Position numbers and translations under genes: made by a program. The notes beneath the pieces are model-generated. The model saw only the letters and a list, made by a program, of their open reading frames with translations. It made no database searches and was not told the origin of the DNA. Below are positions 7,128 through 15,374 of a stretch of DNA of 64,000 nucleotides, piece after piece. Source of the stretch: CAYXDR01 sp046498185 (GTDB taxonomy: Bacteria > Desulfobacterota > DSM-4660 > Desulfatiglandales > Desulfatiglandaceae); NCBI GenBank assembly GCA_046498185.1, contig JAWOBE010000039.1:1-64000 (forward strand), read 5' to 3'. The first letter of the stretch is position 1. Each line of letters opens with the position of its first letter.

Positions 7128-8267
7128 TCAATTTCCTTCCTGCTTTTCAACTTCGCTGCTATAGCTTTGCTTTATTTTTTCCTGGATATCATTATAAGTT
7201 ACCGTACCCAAAAAATTATGACTTTCGTCCACCACGCATAAAGTCAAAAAATCATACATGAGCATGAATGACAGCGCATCTCTCGTGGGAGTTCTTTCCC
7301 TCAAATGAACGGGAAATTTTTCGACCAGCTCCTTAACAGGACCTTCTTCATATTTAATCAACTTTTTGGTGACGTAACCGATGGGTTTCCCCTGGTCCAG
7401 GACAATACAAAAACGGCCCTGCCTCTCTTCCATGAAATTCAAAACCGACTGTGCAGAATCGGAGGCTTGAACGATGTTTTTAGGTTCAGGATTAAACACA
7501 TCCCGTACCTTGATAATTCCCAGAACCTTTAAGGCCCTGTCAGCGCCTACAAAATCCGACACGTATTTGTTCTTGGGGTGAGTGAGCAGCATTTCCGGTC
7601 GCTCGTACTGTACAAGGCGGCCTTCTTCAAAAAGTGCAATTTTATCTCCCATTTTAATGGCTTCATGTATGTCGTGGGACACAAAGGCAATGGTCTTCTT
7701 GAGTTTTTCCTGAAGTTTTAGAAACTCGTCCTGGATTTGCTCTCGATTGATCGGGTCAATGGCCCCAAAGGGCTCGTCCATGAGCAGTATCTCCGGGTCG
7801 GCAGCCAATCCTCTGGCCACCCCAACCCGCTGTTGCTGTCCACCGGAAAGCTCCGCAGGATAGCGGTTTTTATAAATCTCCGGGTCCAGCCGCACTAGGG
7901 TTAACAATTCTTCAGTTCTGTCCTGTATCTTGGCCTTGGGCCAGCCGAGAAGTTTGGGGACAACGGCAATGTTTTCAGCTATAGTCTTATTCGGGAAAAG
8001 CCCGATATCCTGGATGACATATCCCATTTGTCTTCTTAATTGAACTGCATCCATTTCCGTAATATTTCGGCCGTTTACTTCAATTGTTCCCCTGGTAATG
8101 GATTCCAGCCTGTTGGTTAACCTCAAAGTAGTGGTTTTCCCACATCCGGAAGGGCCAAGAAAAATAACGACTTCGCCCTCTTCAATAGTGAATGTTACGT
8201 CTTCGAGGGCAGTTACTGCGTTTTGACCTTCACCGAATATCTTGGTCAGGTGATCATAAGTTATCAT
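7128..8267 (-). CDS. Osmoprotectant ABC transporter ATPase with CBS domains (OpuCA-like)
   Basis: The 379-residue protein has Walker A GPSGCGKTT (about 38-46), the Q-loop at IQDIGLFPN, the signature LSGGQQQR (about 140), Walker B ILLMDEPFG and the switch His in FVSHDIHEA. Residues about 255-370 form a tandem CBS pair (VVQASDS..., ...DFLTLCVVDESHNFLGTV). In OpuA/OpuC transporters these CBS domains sense ionic strength or cyclic di-AMP and gate transport. It is the first gene of the operon. Confidence 0.92.
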   Translation of the reverse strand: MITYDHLTKIFGEGQNAVTALEDVTFTIEEGEVVIFLGPSGCGKTTTLRLTNRLESITRGTIEVNGRNITEMDAVQLRRQMGYVIQDIGLFPNKTIAENIAVVPKLLGWPKAKIQDRTEELLTLVRLDPEIYKNRYPAELSGGQQQRVGVARGLAADPEILLMDEPFGAIDPINREQIQDEFLKLQEKLKKTIAFVSHDIHEAIKMGDKIALFEEGRLVQYERPEMLLTHPKNKYVSDFVGADRALKVLGIIKVRDVFNPEPKNIVQASDSAQSVLNFMEERQGRFCIVLDQGKPIGYVTKKLIKYEEGPVKELVEKFPVHLRERTPTRDALSFMLMYDFLTLCVVDESHNFLGTVTYNDIQEKIKQSYSSEVEKQEGN

Positions 8268-8740
8268 TGAGGTTTTACCTCCTTAAAATAATTAAGGATT
8301 ATCTGGTTTTGTTAAAATATTTAAAATATACCTTTATAAAAAGATTAATGATATATATAATTAAAAATATGTTATTAAGCAGCTCGAAAAATTTAAACAG
8401 GATTTTCGCTAAAGGATTAACAATTTAATCGAAGAAAGTTTGAATCCTTTGTGGTACACCACTCGGGTTATGCAGCAGGTGAAGTGTAAATGATAAAAAA
8501 GACCCTTTTTGTTAAAATTGGAGTATAGCGAATCTCCCATTTTGTGTCAAAGACAAAGTCTATGCATTCTGATAGCACGTGAAGTGTCCGTTTTGCGGAA
8601 GTTGGGGTAGAAGTAGGAGACACAATGAAGAGGTTGATTATGAGGTTGTATCCAGGCTATGCGGTGGAGCGTGCAATGAAGGTATGTTATGCATTATTCG
8701 CAGCATGATATCCTGGACCGATTCCGCCCGGATGCCCATG
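8268..8740. other. AT-rich leader of the osmoprotectant operon and adjacent non-coding DNA
   Basis: Directly before the ATPase gene a TAAGGAGG ribosome-binding site is seen on the minus strand. Bases 8280-8430 are very AT-rich, far below the rest of the window. No promoter can be chosen among the many A/T hexamers. A frame at 8579-8740 on the plus strand begins with a Cys4-like CPFCGSWGR but has no ribosome-binding site and runs into the next gene's opposite strand, so I do not call it. Confidence 0.5.
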
Positions 8741-9298
8741 CTATTTGGCCATGAAGTGAGCTATTCCTTTTCTTGTAATTCTATGGGTACCATCCGGGCC
8801 TTTTATTATATCCCGCCCATAATAAGGCCATGGCAGTACCGGCATTGCTTGCTCGTTGTAAAAGCGTTTCCATAGATAAGAAAAATCATGTCCTGGATTT
8901 TTCCCCATGTACTTTTCGATAGCTTCTCGGAAGCTTAGCCCTTCTTCAAGATATTGATAAATTTTAAACCGAAACATGCCCCATTTTGTCTCCAGGATCT
9001 GCTGCTCCTCGATTGAATTTCTCGAACCCTGTGACACAAAGGCTGCTTCAAGTTGTTCCGCCCTTTTGAAATCCTGAAACCATCCCTGAATAATCCCGGA
9101 TATCCAATCTTCCTCGATATGGCTCGGTTCGATTTTCAAAAGCAAAAGGACGATATCGGATATTTCCTGATCCGCTTTCCGCGTATCCCAAACCTCTGAG
9201 TCGGCATCTGATATTATCCGCTGCAGCTCCCCAACTCTCGCCTTGAAAGGTTCCAGAAAATCACGCCGATTCGACACGGCCTTTTCCAGAAAGCTCAT
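8741..9298 (-). CDS. Hypothetical protein, 185 aa
   Basis: I do not recognise this family. The protein is soluble, mostly helical and without a signal peptide or membrane segment. It starts MSFLEKAVSNRRDFLEPFKARV and has an acidic middle with hydrophobic heptad-like spacing (IVLLLLKIEPSHIEEDW). The C-terminal part is rich in aromatic residues (HDFSYLWKRFYNEQ, LPWPYYGRD). GAGGG about 8 nt before the ATG supports the start. It stands alone between the osmoprotectant operon and the divergent housekeeping cluster. Coding character looks real, but the role is unknown. Confidence 0.6.
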   Translation of the reverse strand: MSFLEKAVSNRRDFLEPFKARVGELQRIISDADSEVWDTRKADQEISDIVLLLLKIEPSHIEEDWISGIIQGWFQDFKRAEQLEAAFVSQGSRNSIEEQQILETKWGMFRFKIYQYLEEGLSFREAIEKYMGKNPGHDFSYLWKRFYNEQAMPVLPWPYYGRDIIKGPDGTHRITRKGIAHFMAK

Positions 9299-9390
9299 AG
9301 CATCCCTCGGACTGTTTTTATCGGGTCAAGACTTGAACCAGAGCTGCGCACTTCGCACCCTTTCTGCCACTACCTAACTGCTTTTATTCT

Positions 9391-9431
9391 GTCAACAAAA
9401 AAAGCTGGAATTGCAAGGCTTTTTTGTTGAC
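9391..9431. repeat. A/T-rich inverted repeat (hairpin)
   Basis: GTCAAC-A7-GC (9391-9405) is complementary to GC-T6-GTTGAC (9418-9431), with one unpaired A and a 12-nt loop. It lies between divergent genes, so it is not in a normal terminator position for either neighbour. Confidence 0.55.
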
Positions 9432-9519
9432 TCATATTATAAGAAAGGTTTGAGTATTGATGGCGATATCCACCATCCTTTCTCAATTTAGGGGGTGGAT
9501 TCGGGATGTTATAAGGTCC

Positions 9520-9548
9520 TTGATTTTCCGTTGTTTTGTGACTATAGT
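9520..9548 (+). promoter_or_regulatory. Sigma70 promoter upstream of the DUF1992-ddl pair
   Basis: TTGATT (9520-9525), a 17-bp spacer and TATAGT (9543-9548). The leader to the first gene would be about 155 nt. The hexamers and the 14-bp start TTGATTTTCCGTTG are identical to the tRNA-Pro promoter at 122-150. Confidence 0.5.
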
Positions 9549-9708
9549 TCGCTGCCAATCCAGCCGTTTAAGGTAACCGCTTCTCTCGTATCATGGGGGT
9601 GGCCAAGTCCGATGGCATCGCGATGCTTGCATTAATCTACCGGGGGAAAAGCGAAATTTTCAATTAATAGGAATTTTCAGCCCGGTTTATAAACCCAAGG
9701 GGAGGAGG

Positions 9709-10116
9709 ATGCTTCCGGGTTTCGATAAAATAGTCGAGGACAGGATTCGTGAGGCCGCTTCGCGGGGTGATTTCGATGATCTCCCGGGCAGGGGCGAACC
9801 CTTGGTGATTGAAGATGACAGCCATATACCCGAAGAACTCAGGCTGGCATACAAAATTCTTAAAAATGCGGGATGCGTACCGGCCGAGATCGAATTAAAA
9901 AAGGAAATCGCCCAGACCGAGGATCTGCTGGCCGGCATCGAGGATGCCGCCGAACGATACCGGGCAATTAAAAGGTTGAACTTCCTCATTATGAAACTCA
10001 ATACAATGCGCAAATTGAATATCGCCACAGAGTTCCCGCAGCGATACCAGTCGAAGGCCGCGGAAAGAATTCGGCTCACTGGAGGTTCAGAATCTCATCT
10101 GAAAAGGCGGAGATAA
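9709..10116 (+). CDS. DUF1992 (DnaJ homologue subfamily C member 28-like) protein
   Basis: The 135-residue protein matches the DUF1992 pattern: an N-terminal VEDRIREAASRGDFDDLPGRGEPL (residues 9-32) and the segment ELRLAYKILKNAGCVPAEIELKKEI. This is the conserved domain seen in bacterial YdfE/YhdN-like proteins and in DNAJC28, without a J domain. Its biochemical role is unknown. It is directly followed, with no gap, by ddl. A GGGGAGGAGG run ends immediately before the ATG, and an internal start seems less likely because the conserved domain begins at once. Confidence 0.85.
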   Translation: MLPGFDKIVEDRIREAASRGDFDDLPGRGEPLVIEDDSHIPEELRLAYKILKNAGCVPAEIELKKEIAQTEDLLAGIEDAAERYRAIKRLNFLIMKLNTMRKLNIATEFPQRYQSKAAERIRLTGGSESHLKRRR

Positions 10117-11079
10117 ATGACTGAAAAAATCATTGTGGCATTGCTGTCCGGCGGAGAGTCGCCGGAACGGGAGGTGTCCTTCAAAAGCGGAGACCAGGTT
10201 TATGCGGCGCTCGACAAGAGCAAATACGAGGTCATCCGCTACGACCCTAAAACCGACCTGCAGCGCCTTGTCAAAGATGCCGGGGAAATAGATGTCGCTT
10301 TGATCATGCTTCACGGTCCTTACGGTGAAGATGGCACGATTCAGGGTTTGATGGATCTTCTCCATATACCCTATCAAGGTTCCGGAGTGCTGGGAAGTGC
10401 GGTGGCAATGAACAAAATAATTTCAAAACGGCTATATTCCGAGGCCGGCATTCCCACCCCCGGTTTTATCGCACTGGAAAAAGGAACTTCAATTGATGCT
10501 GAAGCCGTTTTCAGACGTTTGGGCTCGCCGGTCGTCATCAAACCGGCATGTTGCGGATCCAGTGTCGGGATGTCTATCGTGGAGACCTCCCCTATGCTCC
10601 ACCACGGTATCGAGGAAGCGTGGTCGCATGACGACGCTGTGATGATAGAGGAATATGTCGAGGGTATTGAACTCACCGTCGGTGTTCTCGGAAACGATGC
10701 TCTTGAGCCGTTTCCTGTCATCGAAATCATTCCGGACAAAGACCATGTTTTTTTTGATTATGAAGCAAAATACACTTCCGGTGTCACTCAGGAAATCTGC
10801 CCTGCACGCATAGGGCCGATCCTGACGGAGAAGGCTCAGGAACTCGGCCTTGCCTCGCACCGGGCGCTTGCCTGTAAAGGGTACAGCCGGACGGATATGA
10901 TTCTTCGAGAAGATAAAAATGAGATTTTCGTTCTGGAAACCAACACGATCCCCGGCATGACGGAGACGAGCCTTCTCCCGCTTGCTGCGAAGACCGCCGG
11001 GGTTTCTTTTTCGAAGCTTCTGGACAGGCTCATAGAACTGGCCCTCGAAGAAAAACCAGGGCAGATTTTTACTGTTTGA
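10117..11079 (+). CDS. ddl: D-alanine--D-alanine ligase
   Basis: This ATP-grasp ligase joins two D-alanines for the peptidoglycan pentapeptide in the cytoplasm. It has the N-terminal LSGGESPEREVS (residues 9-20), the LHGPYGEDGTIQG motif (about 68-80), the glycine-rich ATP loop KPACCGSSVGMS and the C-terminal ETNTIPGMTETSLLP metal and substrate region. At 320 residues it is of normal length. It follows the DUF1992 gene directly and ends at a clear intrinsic terminator, so the two probably form a bicistronic unit. Confidence 0.95.
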   Translation: MTEKIIVALLSGGESPEREVSFKSGDQVYAALDKSKYEVIRYDPKTDLQRLVKDAGEIDVALIMLHGPYGEDGTIQGLMDLLHIPYQGSGVLGSAVAMNKIISKRLYSEAGIPTPGFIALEKGTSIDAEAVFRRLGSPVVIKPACCGSSVGMSIVETSPMLHHGIEEAWSHDDAVMIEEYVEGIELTVGVLGNDALEPFPVIEIIPDKDHVFFDYEAKYTSGVTQEICPARIGPILTEKAQELGLASHRALACKGYSRTDMILREDKNEIFVLETNTIPGMTETSLLPLAAKTAGVSFSKLLDRLIELALEEKPGQIFTV

Positions 11080-11086
11080 CTTCGCT

Positions 11087-11116
11087 CTGGCGATCATCTA
11101 TCATTCGCCAGTTTTT
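11087..11116 (+). terminator. Rho-independent terminator after ddl
   Basis: CTGGCGA (11087-11093) pairs perfectly with TCGCCAG (11105-11111) around an 11-nt loop, followed by five T (11112-11116). Confidence 0.85.
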
Positions 11117-11254
11117 ATTCCATCGAAGCGCTTTTGATATCCTTATCCCCAGACAAATCACAGTAGGCTAGCGATAGGGGCATCTGCCGGAGCCGGGGTT
11201 ATGCCCGACATTAATGTGTTTCGAAGATATCTTTTTTTTAAAGGAGAGCGGAAT

Positions 11255-12511
11255 ATGATCAAAATCTTCCTGGCATCTTGTTCTCTGGCGTTGTTTCTGC
11301 TTGCGGCATCGCCGGTTTTTGGCGGTGGCATAGACAATAAGCCGAACTTCAGCGCGGAGTGGATCCGGACTCTGAACCGAAATGCAGCGACGGATTCAGC
11401 CGATATTGTGGTCTACAACCCGGCCGGAACGACGCGAATCGGTGAGGGTTTCTTTCTGAACCTTTCCGGGCAGTATGCCGCGAAGGACTACACCAATACC
11501 ACCGGCGGCATCTCCTATGAAAGCGACACCCCCGATATGGTTCCGGGGTTGTTCGCATTGTATCGCAAGGAGGACTGGAGCCTGTTCAGCGCCTTCACGA
11601 TCCCGGTGGGCGGCGGAAAAGTGGAGTTCGAGCGAGGCAGCGCCACTTCGCTGGGGCTTGCCCGCGGCTTTCTGGCGGGCGTCAACGCCGTCGTTCCGCC
11701 GCCGGCGGCCTATGCTTCCGTGGGATCCCATTACATGGAAGGCGAGTCGTATTACTACGGGTTAACCGCCGGGGGTTCCTACAGGCTCAACGACATGGTA
11801 TCCGTTTCTCTGGGGGCAAGATACGCCAAAGCCAACATTGAACGGAAAGGTCAAGCGACGATCACCGGCAGCCCTGTTCTCGCCGACCGCACGGCTTTTC
11901 TCGACTACAAGGAGACCGATTCCGGGCTGTGCGGGATCGTGGGCGTCAACATCGCACCGTCCGAGGGCATCAATATAGGTCTTCGTTATGAAAGCAAGAC
12001 CAGGCTCAACCTTGAAACGGAGGTGAAGCAGGACGATCTGGGGCTCCTGGTGAACGGGGACAAACGCAGGCGGGATATCCCGGCGCTCCTGGGTGCAGGC
12101 CTTTCCTATCAGCTCACCCCCAGGCTGAGAGCCGAGACCAACCTGACATATTATTTCAACAAACAGGCGGGCTGGGACGATGTCCCCATTACCTCGCAGG
12201 ACGAAACCCAGCGCGGAAACGGTTACGACATAGGTCTAGCCTTCGAATACGAATGCTCCCCGCGCTTCAAATGGAGCGCAGGCTACATGTACACCGACAC
12301 CAAGATCGACCCGGACAACATGAGCATCGAAGCCCCCGAGTTGGACGCCCATACCGTCGGAGCCGGTGTGGCGTGGCGCGCCGACGAACGCTGGACCCTT
12401 AACGCGGGAGTGCTCAAGGCTTTCTACAAAGATGAAACCACGTCCGCCGGGATAAAGCTCGAAAAGGACGTCTGGATTTTCGCGCTGGGGCTGCAGTACA
12501 AGTTCTTCTGA
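11255..12511 (+). CDS. FadL/OmpP1/TodX-family outer membrane protein
   Basis: I choose the ATG at 11255, preceded by AAAGGAG at 7-nt spacing, over the frame start at 11201. Residues 1-23 are a signal peptide ending ASPVFG. The N-terminal NRNAATDSADIVVYNPAG (about 35-52) is the FadL/TodX hatch signature, followed by a beta-barrel of alternating residues that ends with an aromatic C terminus (LGLQYKFF), as expected for Bam-dependent insertion. The family moves hydrophobic compounds across the outer membrane. It precedes the TPP riboswitch but lies upstream of it, so it is not under its control in cis. Confidence 0.85.
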   Translation: MIKIFLASCSLALFLLAASPVFGGGIDNKPNFSAEWIRTLNRNAATDSADIVVYNPAGTTRIGEGFFLNLSGQYAAKDYTNTTGGISYESDTPDMVPGLFALYRKEDWSLFSAFTIPVGGGKVEFERGSATSLGLARGFLAGVNAVVPPPAAYASVGSHYMEGESYYYGLTAGGSYRLNDMVSVSLGARYAKANIERKGQATITGSPVLADRTAFLDYKETDSGLCGIVGVNIAPSEGINIGLRYESKTRLNLETEVKQDDLGLLVNGDKRRRDIPALLGAGLSYQLTPRLRAETNLTYYFNKQAGWDDVPITSQDETQRGNGYDIGLAFEYECSPRFKWSAGYMYTDTKIDPDNMSIEAPELDAHTVGAGVAWRADERWTLNAGVLKAFYKDETTSAGIKLEKDVWIFALGLQYKFF

Positions 12512-12557
12512 TTCCGTTTCGGGATGACGATTCATCAGCGAAGCCGCACGGCGGCTG

Positions 12558-12587
12558 TTGACAAACCATTTTCCGTGGGCTAACAAT
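12558..12587 (+). promoter_or_regulatory. Candidate promoter of the thiamine-precursor transport operon
   Basis: A perfect TTGACA (12558-12563) and AACAAT (12582-12587) are 18 bp apart. The predicted transcription start near 12594 coincides with the 5' end of the riboswitch. Confidence 0.5.
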
Positions 12588-12595
12588 AGATTTTG

Positions 12596-12690
12596 ATCAC
12601 TGGGGGAGTCGATGAGAATCGGCTGAGAGGAGGCTCGCAGCCTCGACCCCTGGAACCTGATCCGGATAATGCCGGCGCAGGGAAGATGAT
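12596..12690 (+). ncRNA. TPP riboswitch (THI element)
   Basis: The conserved core is present: GGCTGAGAGG (about 12621-12630), a short variable stem, then GAACCTGATC and GGATAATGCC-GGCGCAGGGAAG (12653-12685). ATCA (12596-12599) can pair with TGAT (12687-12690) to close helix P1. It binds thiamine pyrophosphate and should lower expression of the transporter genes downstream. The expression platform is in the next entry. Confidence 0.95.
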
Positions 12691-12721
12691 GCCTTCCTTC
12701 AGCCCATCCTATCTTTCCCTT

Positions 12722-12745
12722 CTCCGGTGATTATCGATCCCGGAG
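12722..12745 (+). promoter_or_regulatory. Riboswitch expression platform: Shine-Dalgarno-sequestering hairpin
   Basis: CTCCGG (12722-12727) pairs with CCGGAG (12740-12745), hiding most of the GGAGG that serves the ATG at 12756. No T-run follows, so control is more likely at translation initiation than at termination. Confidence 0.6.
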
Positions 12746-12755
12746 GGGCGGCTGG

Positions 12756-13502
12756 ATGCTACGTGTTTCAGACTTGAGCAAAAAATTCGGATCTCTGTGC
12801 GTGTTTGACCGTTTCAGCTTCTGTGTGCCTGAAGGCGGTTTCACCATACTGATCGGTCCGTCGGGCTGCGGGAAGAGCACGCTGTTCGATGTTCTCACCG
12901 GGGTGGTTTCGAAAGATTCGGGCGAAATCTCCTGGCTCGGAGAGAAGACGTTGAATCTGGGGCGGAAGGCTGCGTATATGCAGCAGAAAGACCTTCTTCT
13001 TCCATGGCTTTCCCTAATTGAAAATGCCTTACTGCCGGTTAGGGTTTCCGGAAAAACCAGTGAGGAGGTCTGCGAAGAAGCGGCATCTCTTTTCCGGCGC
13101 CTGGGGCTGGCCGGTTTCGAATCTTATCCCCCCTCCAAGGTCAGCGGTGGCATGCGCCAGAGGTGTGCGCTGGTTAGGACGCTCATGTTCGGCCGTGAAC
13201 TGGTTTTACTGGACGAGCCGTTGTCGGCCCTTGACGCGATTACCAGACGAAGTCTTCAGTCCCTGTTGCTTCTACTTCAGAGTGAATTCGGAAAAAGCCT
13301 GCTGATGATCACTCATGACGTGGAAGAAGCTCTTCAACTTGCCGATGAACTGCTTGTATTAACGCCTCCACCCATGCGGATCAGAGAAAAATTTTCGTTG
13401 ACCGGAGAAAAACCGCGGCGAATGAACGACCCGGGTTTGATCGAAATAAAAGAATACATCTTCACGTTGCTTCATGGAGAAAATGGCGATGTCCTGGGCT
13501 AG
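12756..13502 (+). CDS. thiZ: Thiamine-precursor ABC transporter ATPase (ThiZ-like)
   Basis: The 248-residue ABC ATPase has Walker A GPSGCGKST (about 34-42), the signature VSGGMRQR, Walker B LVLLDEPLSALD and the switch His in ITHDVEEA. It belongs to the NitT/TauT-type ATPases. The TPP riboswitch directly upstream and the NMT1-like binding protein downstream make it the energy subunit of a ThiXYZ importer for a pyrimidine precursor of thiamine (formylaminopyrimidine in characterised systems). It overlaps the permease gene by 29 bp. Confidence 0.88.
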   Translation: MLRVSDLSKKFGSLCVFDRFSFCVPEGGFTILIGPSGCGKSTLFDVLTGVVSKDSGEISWLGEKTLNLGRKAAYMQQKDLLLPWLSLIENALLPVRVSGKTSEEVCEEAASLFRRLGLAGFESYPPSKVSGGMRQRCALVRTLMFGRELVLLDEPLSALDAITRRSLQSLLLLLQSEFGKSLLMITHDVEEALQLADELLVLTPPPMRIREKFSLTGEKPRRMNDPGLIEIKEYIFTLLHGENGDVLG

Positions 13503-14226
13503 ATGTCTCACCTTCGTTGTTGTAGGCCTTATTATATTTTCGTGGGAAACCTTATGCCGGGTCCTCCACGTACCGGCTTTCATTCTCCCTTCGCCGGCAA
13601 GGATACTGTATACGGCGGTGGTTCAGGCTCCACTGCTTTCCTCAAATACCGCGGTAACCGCGATCGAGATCCTGGCAGGGATATTCGTTGCTCTTTCGGT
13701 GGCTCTTCCGCTTGCGACGGTTATGTTTGCCAGGCCCGCCGTGGAGCATGCTCTGGCTCCGTTTCTGGTGGCGAGCCAGGCCATACCGGTGTTCGCCCTG
13801 GCGCCGCTGCTGGTGGTTTGGCTCGGTTACGGGATTGCCGGCAAAGTTCTTATGGCCGCAATAATCATCTTTTTCCCGATAACGATAAACCTTCTTGAGG
13901 GATTCAAAAGCTGCAGCCCCGAATACAGGATGCTTTTCAACCTGATGGGAGCCGGTTTCTGGAAGCGGATGCGTCTTCTTCACTGGCCCTGGGCGTTACC
14001 GTATTTTTTCGCCGGGCTCAAGGTAGGGGTTTCGATCGCGCCCATTGGCGCGGTAATCGGCGAATGGGTGGGCGCTCAGAAAGGGCTCGGGTTTTTGATG
14101 ATACAGGCCAATGCACGTCTGAGAGTGGACCTGGTGTTCGCGGCGATTTTATGGCTTTCCGCCATGGGGCTGGCGATGTGGGGGCTTGTTGGTGTGCTTG
14201 AGCGGTGGGTGGTGCGGTGGAAGTAA
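13474..14226 (+). CDS. thiX: Thiamine-precursor ABC transporter permease (ThiX-like)
   Basis: The 250-residue permease has six predicted membrane segments and a BPD_transp_1 coupling loop around LLEGFKSCSPEYRMLFNLMGA. It is closest in pattern to TauC/SsuC/ThiX permeases (HVPAFILPSPARI near residue 29; GAVIGEWVGAQKGLGFLM near 195). The gene overlaps thiZ by 29 bp; internal ATGs at 13483 and 13489 are also possible starts. It would form the inner membrane channel for the ligand bound by ThiY. Confidence 0.85.
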   Translation: MEKMAMSWARCLTFVVVGLIIFSWETLCRVLHVPAFILPSPARILYTAVVQAPLLSSNTAVTAIEILAGIFVALSVALPLATVMFARPAVEHALAPFLVASQAIPVFALAPLLVVWLGYGIAGKVLMAAIIIFFPITINLLEGFKSCSPEYRMLFNLMGAGFWKRMRLLHWPWALPYFFAGLKVGVSIAPIGAVIGEWVGAQKGLGFLMIQANARLRVDLVFAAILWLSAMGLAMWGLVGVLERWVVRWK

Positions 14227-14278
14227 CAGCAAAAAACGACCACGGGTCTGCATCGGCCGGGGTCGGGAACGATTGTCC

Positions 14279-14345
14279 GGTGTTGGTGTGGGTGTTGGTG
14301 TTAGTGTTGGTGATGGTGTTTCGACTTTTTACGGTTTCATCAAGG
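14279..14345. repeat. Hexamer tandem repeat with conserved tail
   Basis: Seven units of GGTGTT or single-base variants run from 14279 to 14320. They are followed by the tail TCGACTTTTTACGG-TTT-CATCAAGG (14321-14345). The same tail, with ATACTTTTTACGG-CGA-CATCAAGG, follows six GTCGGG-like units at 30915-31021. The element lies between thiX and thiY. Confidence 0.7.
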
Positions 14346-14412
14346 ATGGTACTTTTATGCGGTCATCAAGGCTAAAAATTAAATAAATTATCGATTTTTC
14401 AGGAGGTGAACC

Positions 14413-15357
14413 ATGAAATGTAAATATTTTTCTGTTTTCTTACTTGCTGCTTCACTATTGTTTGCGGCGCTGCCTGCTTCCGGTGCTGAAAAGCTTTCGC
14501 TGATGCTCGATTGGTACCCTAATGTGGATCATTTGCCGATTTATATCGCGAAGCAGAATGGATATTTCACCGAGGTGGGTGTAGAGGTCGAAATCATGAC
14601 GCCGTCGGATACTTCCGATGCGCTGAAGCTCGCTGCGGCGGGAAACGTGGACCTGGCCATAACCTACACACCGCAAACCCTTGTGGGTGCGGCCGAGGGT
14701 TTGCCGATAAAGGTTGTAGGACGGCTGGTCGGCCGCCCACTAAGCACCTTGCTCTACCTTGAAAAATCGGGGATTGAATCCCCGGTGGATTTGAAGGGAA
14801 AAAGAATAGGCTATACCGTGCCCGGGATGATGGATGTTCTTACCGATGCATTCGCTGCGATCAACGGGATAGAGGATTACGAGCTTGTCAACATCGGGTT
14901 CACAATCATACAGGCTCTGACAGCAGGCCGTGTCGATGCCGTTATGGGTGCATACCGCAATTATGAATCAGTCGAACTCACACGCCTCGGTTATCCACAT
15001 GGATTTTTTGCTCTGGAAAAGTGGGGGATCCCTGAATACGACGAACTGGTGTTTATAACCGGAACAGGAACTCTTTCGGCCAAGGCGAAGTTTTTGAAGT
15101 CCTTTCGCGATGCTATCCAAAAAGGAATTGAATATGCGTCGGGTAATCCGTCAAAGGCGCTCGAAATTTATCTCAAAGCGGTGCCGGAGGCACCGAAGGA
15201 TCTCGAGGAGGCGGCTTTCGCTGAAACCCTGCCTCTTTATGCCAGGGACCAGGCCCTTGATGTGGCGCGCTGGCAGTGTTTCGCCGATTTCGCGCTCACT
15301 CACCGTTTAATCGAAAAAGCCGTGGATGCACGGGCCGTGCTTCATCATTGGGAATGA
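14413..15357 (+). CDS. thiY: Thiamine-precursor binding protein (ThiY-like, NMT1/THI5 family)
   Basis: The 314-residue periplasmic protein starts with a signal peptide (residues 1-24, ending PASG-AEK). The mature start SLMLDWYPNVDHLPIYIAK is the NMT1/THI5-like signature: LDWxxNxxHxxxxxA. Such proteins bind formylaminopyrimidine or related HMP precursors. GGAGG lies 7 nt before the ATG. A repeat element separates it from thiX by about 190 bp, so it may also be partly independent. Its stop faces the convergent gene 17 bp away. Confidence 0.88.
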   Translation: MKCKYFSVFLLAASLLFAALPASGAEKLSLMLDWYPNVDHLPIYIAKQNGYFTEVGVEVEIMTPSDTSDALKLAAAGNVDLAITYTPQTLVGAAEGLPIKVVGRLVGRPLSTLLYLEKSGIESPVDLKGKRIGYTVPGMMDVLTDAFAAINGIEDYELVNIGFTIIQALTAGRVDAVMGAYRNYESVELTRLGYPHGFFALEKWGIPEYDELVFITGTGTLSAKAKFLKSFRDAIQKGIEYASGNPSKALEIYLKAVPEAPKDLEEAAFAETLPLYARDQALDVARWQCFADFALTHRLIEKAVDARAVLHHWE

Positions 15358-15374
15358 TCGGGTCGGAGACGAAC

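Larger units (their letters stand above)
9299..9708. other. Intergenic region with an inverted repeat and a promoter
   Basis: This 410-bp divergent intergenic region holds an inverted repeat at 9391-9431 and a promoter-like block at 9520-9548, both listed separately. No small ORF with a ribosome-binding site is evident. A short GGGGAGGAGG precedes the next gene. Confidence 0.5.

Noticed and set aside
8579..8875. Plus-strand frame beginning with a CPFC zinc-ribbon-like start
   Set aside because: GTG start without ribosome-binding site, low-complexity continuation, and 135 bp of overlap with the better-supported minus-strand gene at 8741-9298.
14279..14320. Possible CRISPR array
   Set aside because: Units are 6 bp with no spacers; no cas gene in the window.
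14186..14386. Frame encoding a Val-Gly repeat peptide over the hexamer repeat
   Set aside because: Repeat-driven low-complexity frame without start signals; the DNA repeat itself is the feature.
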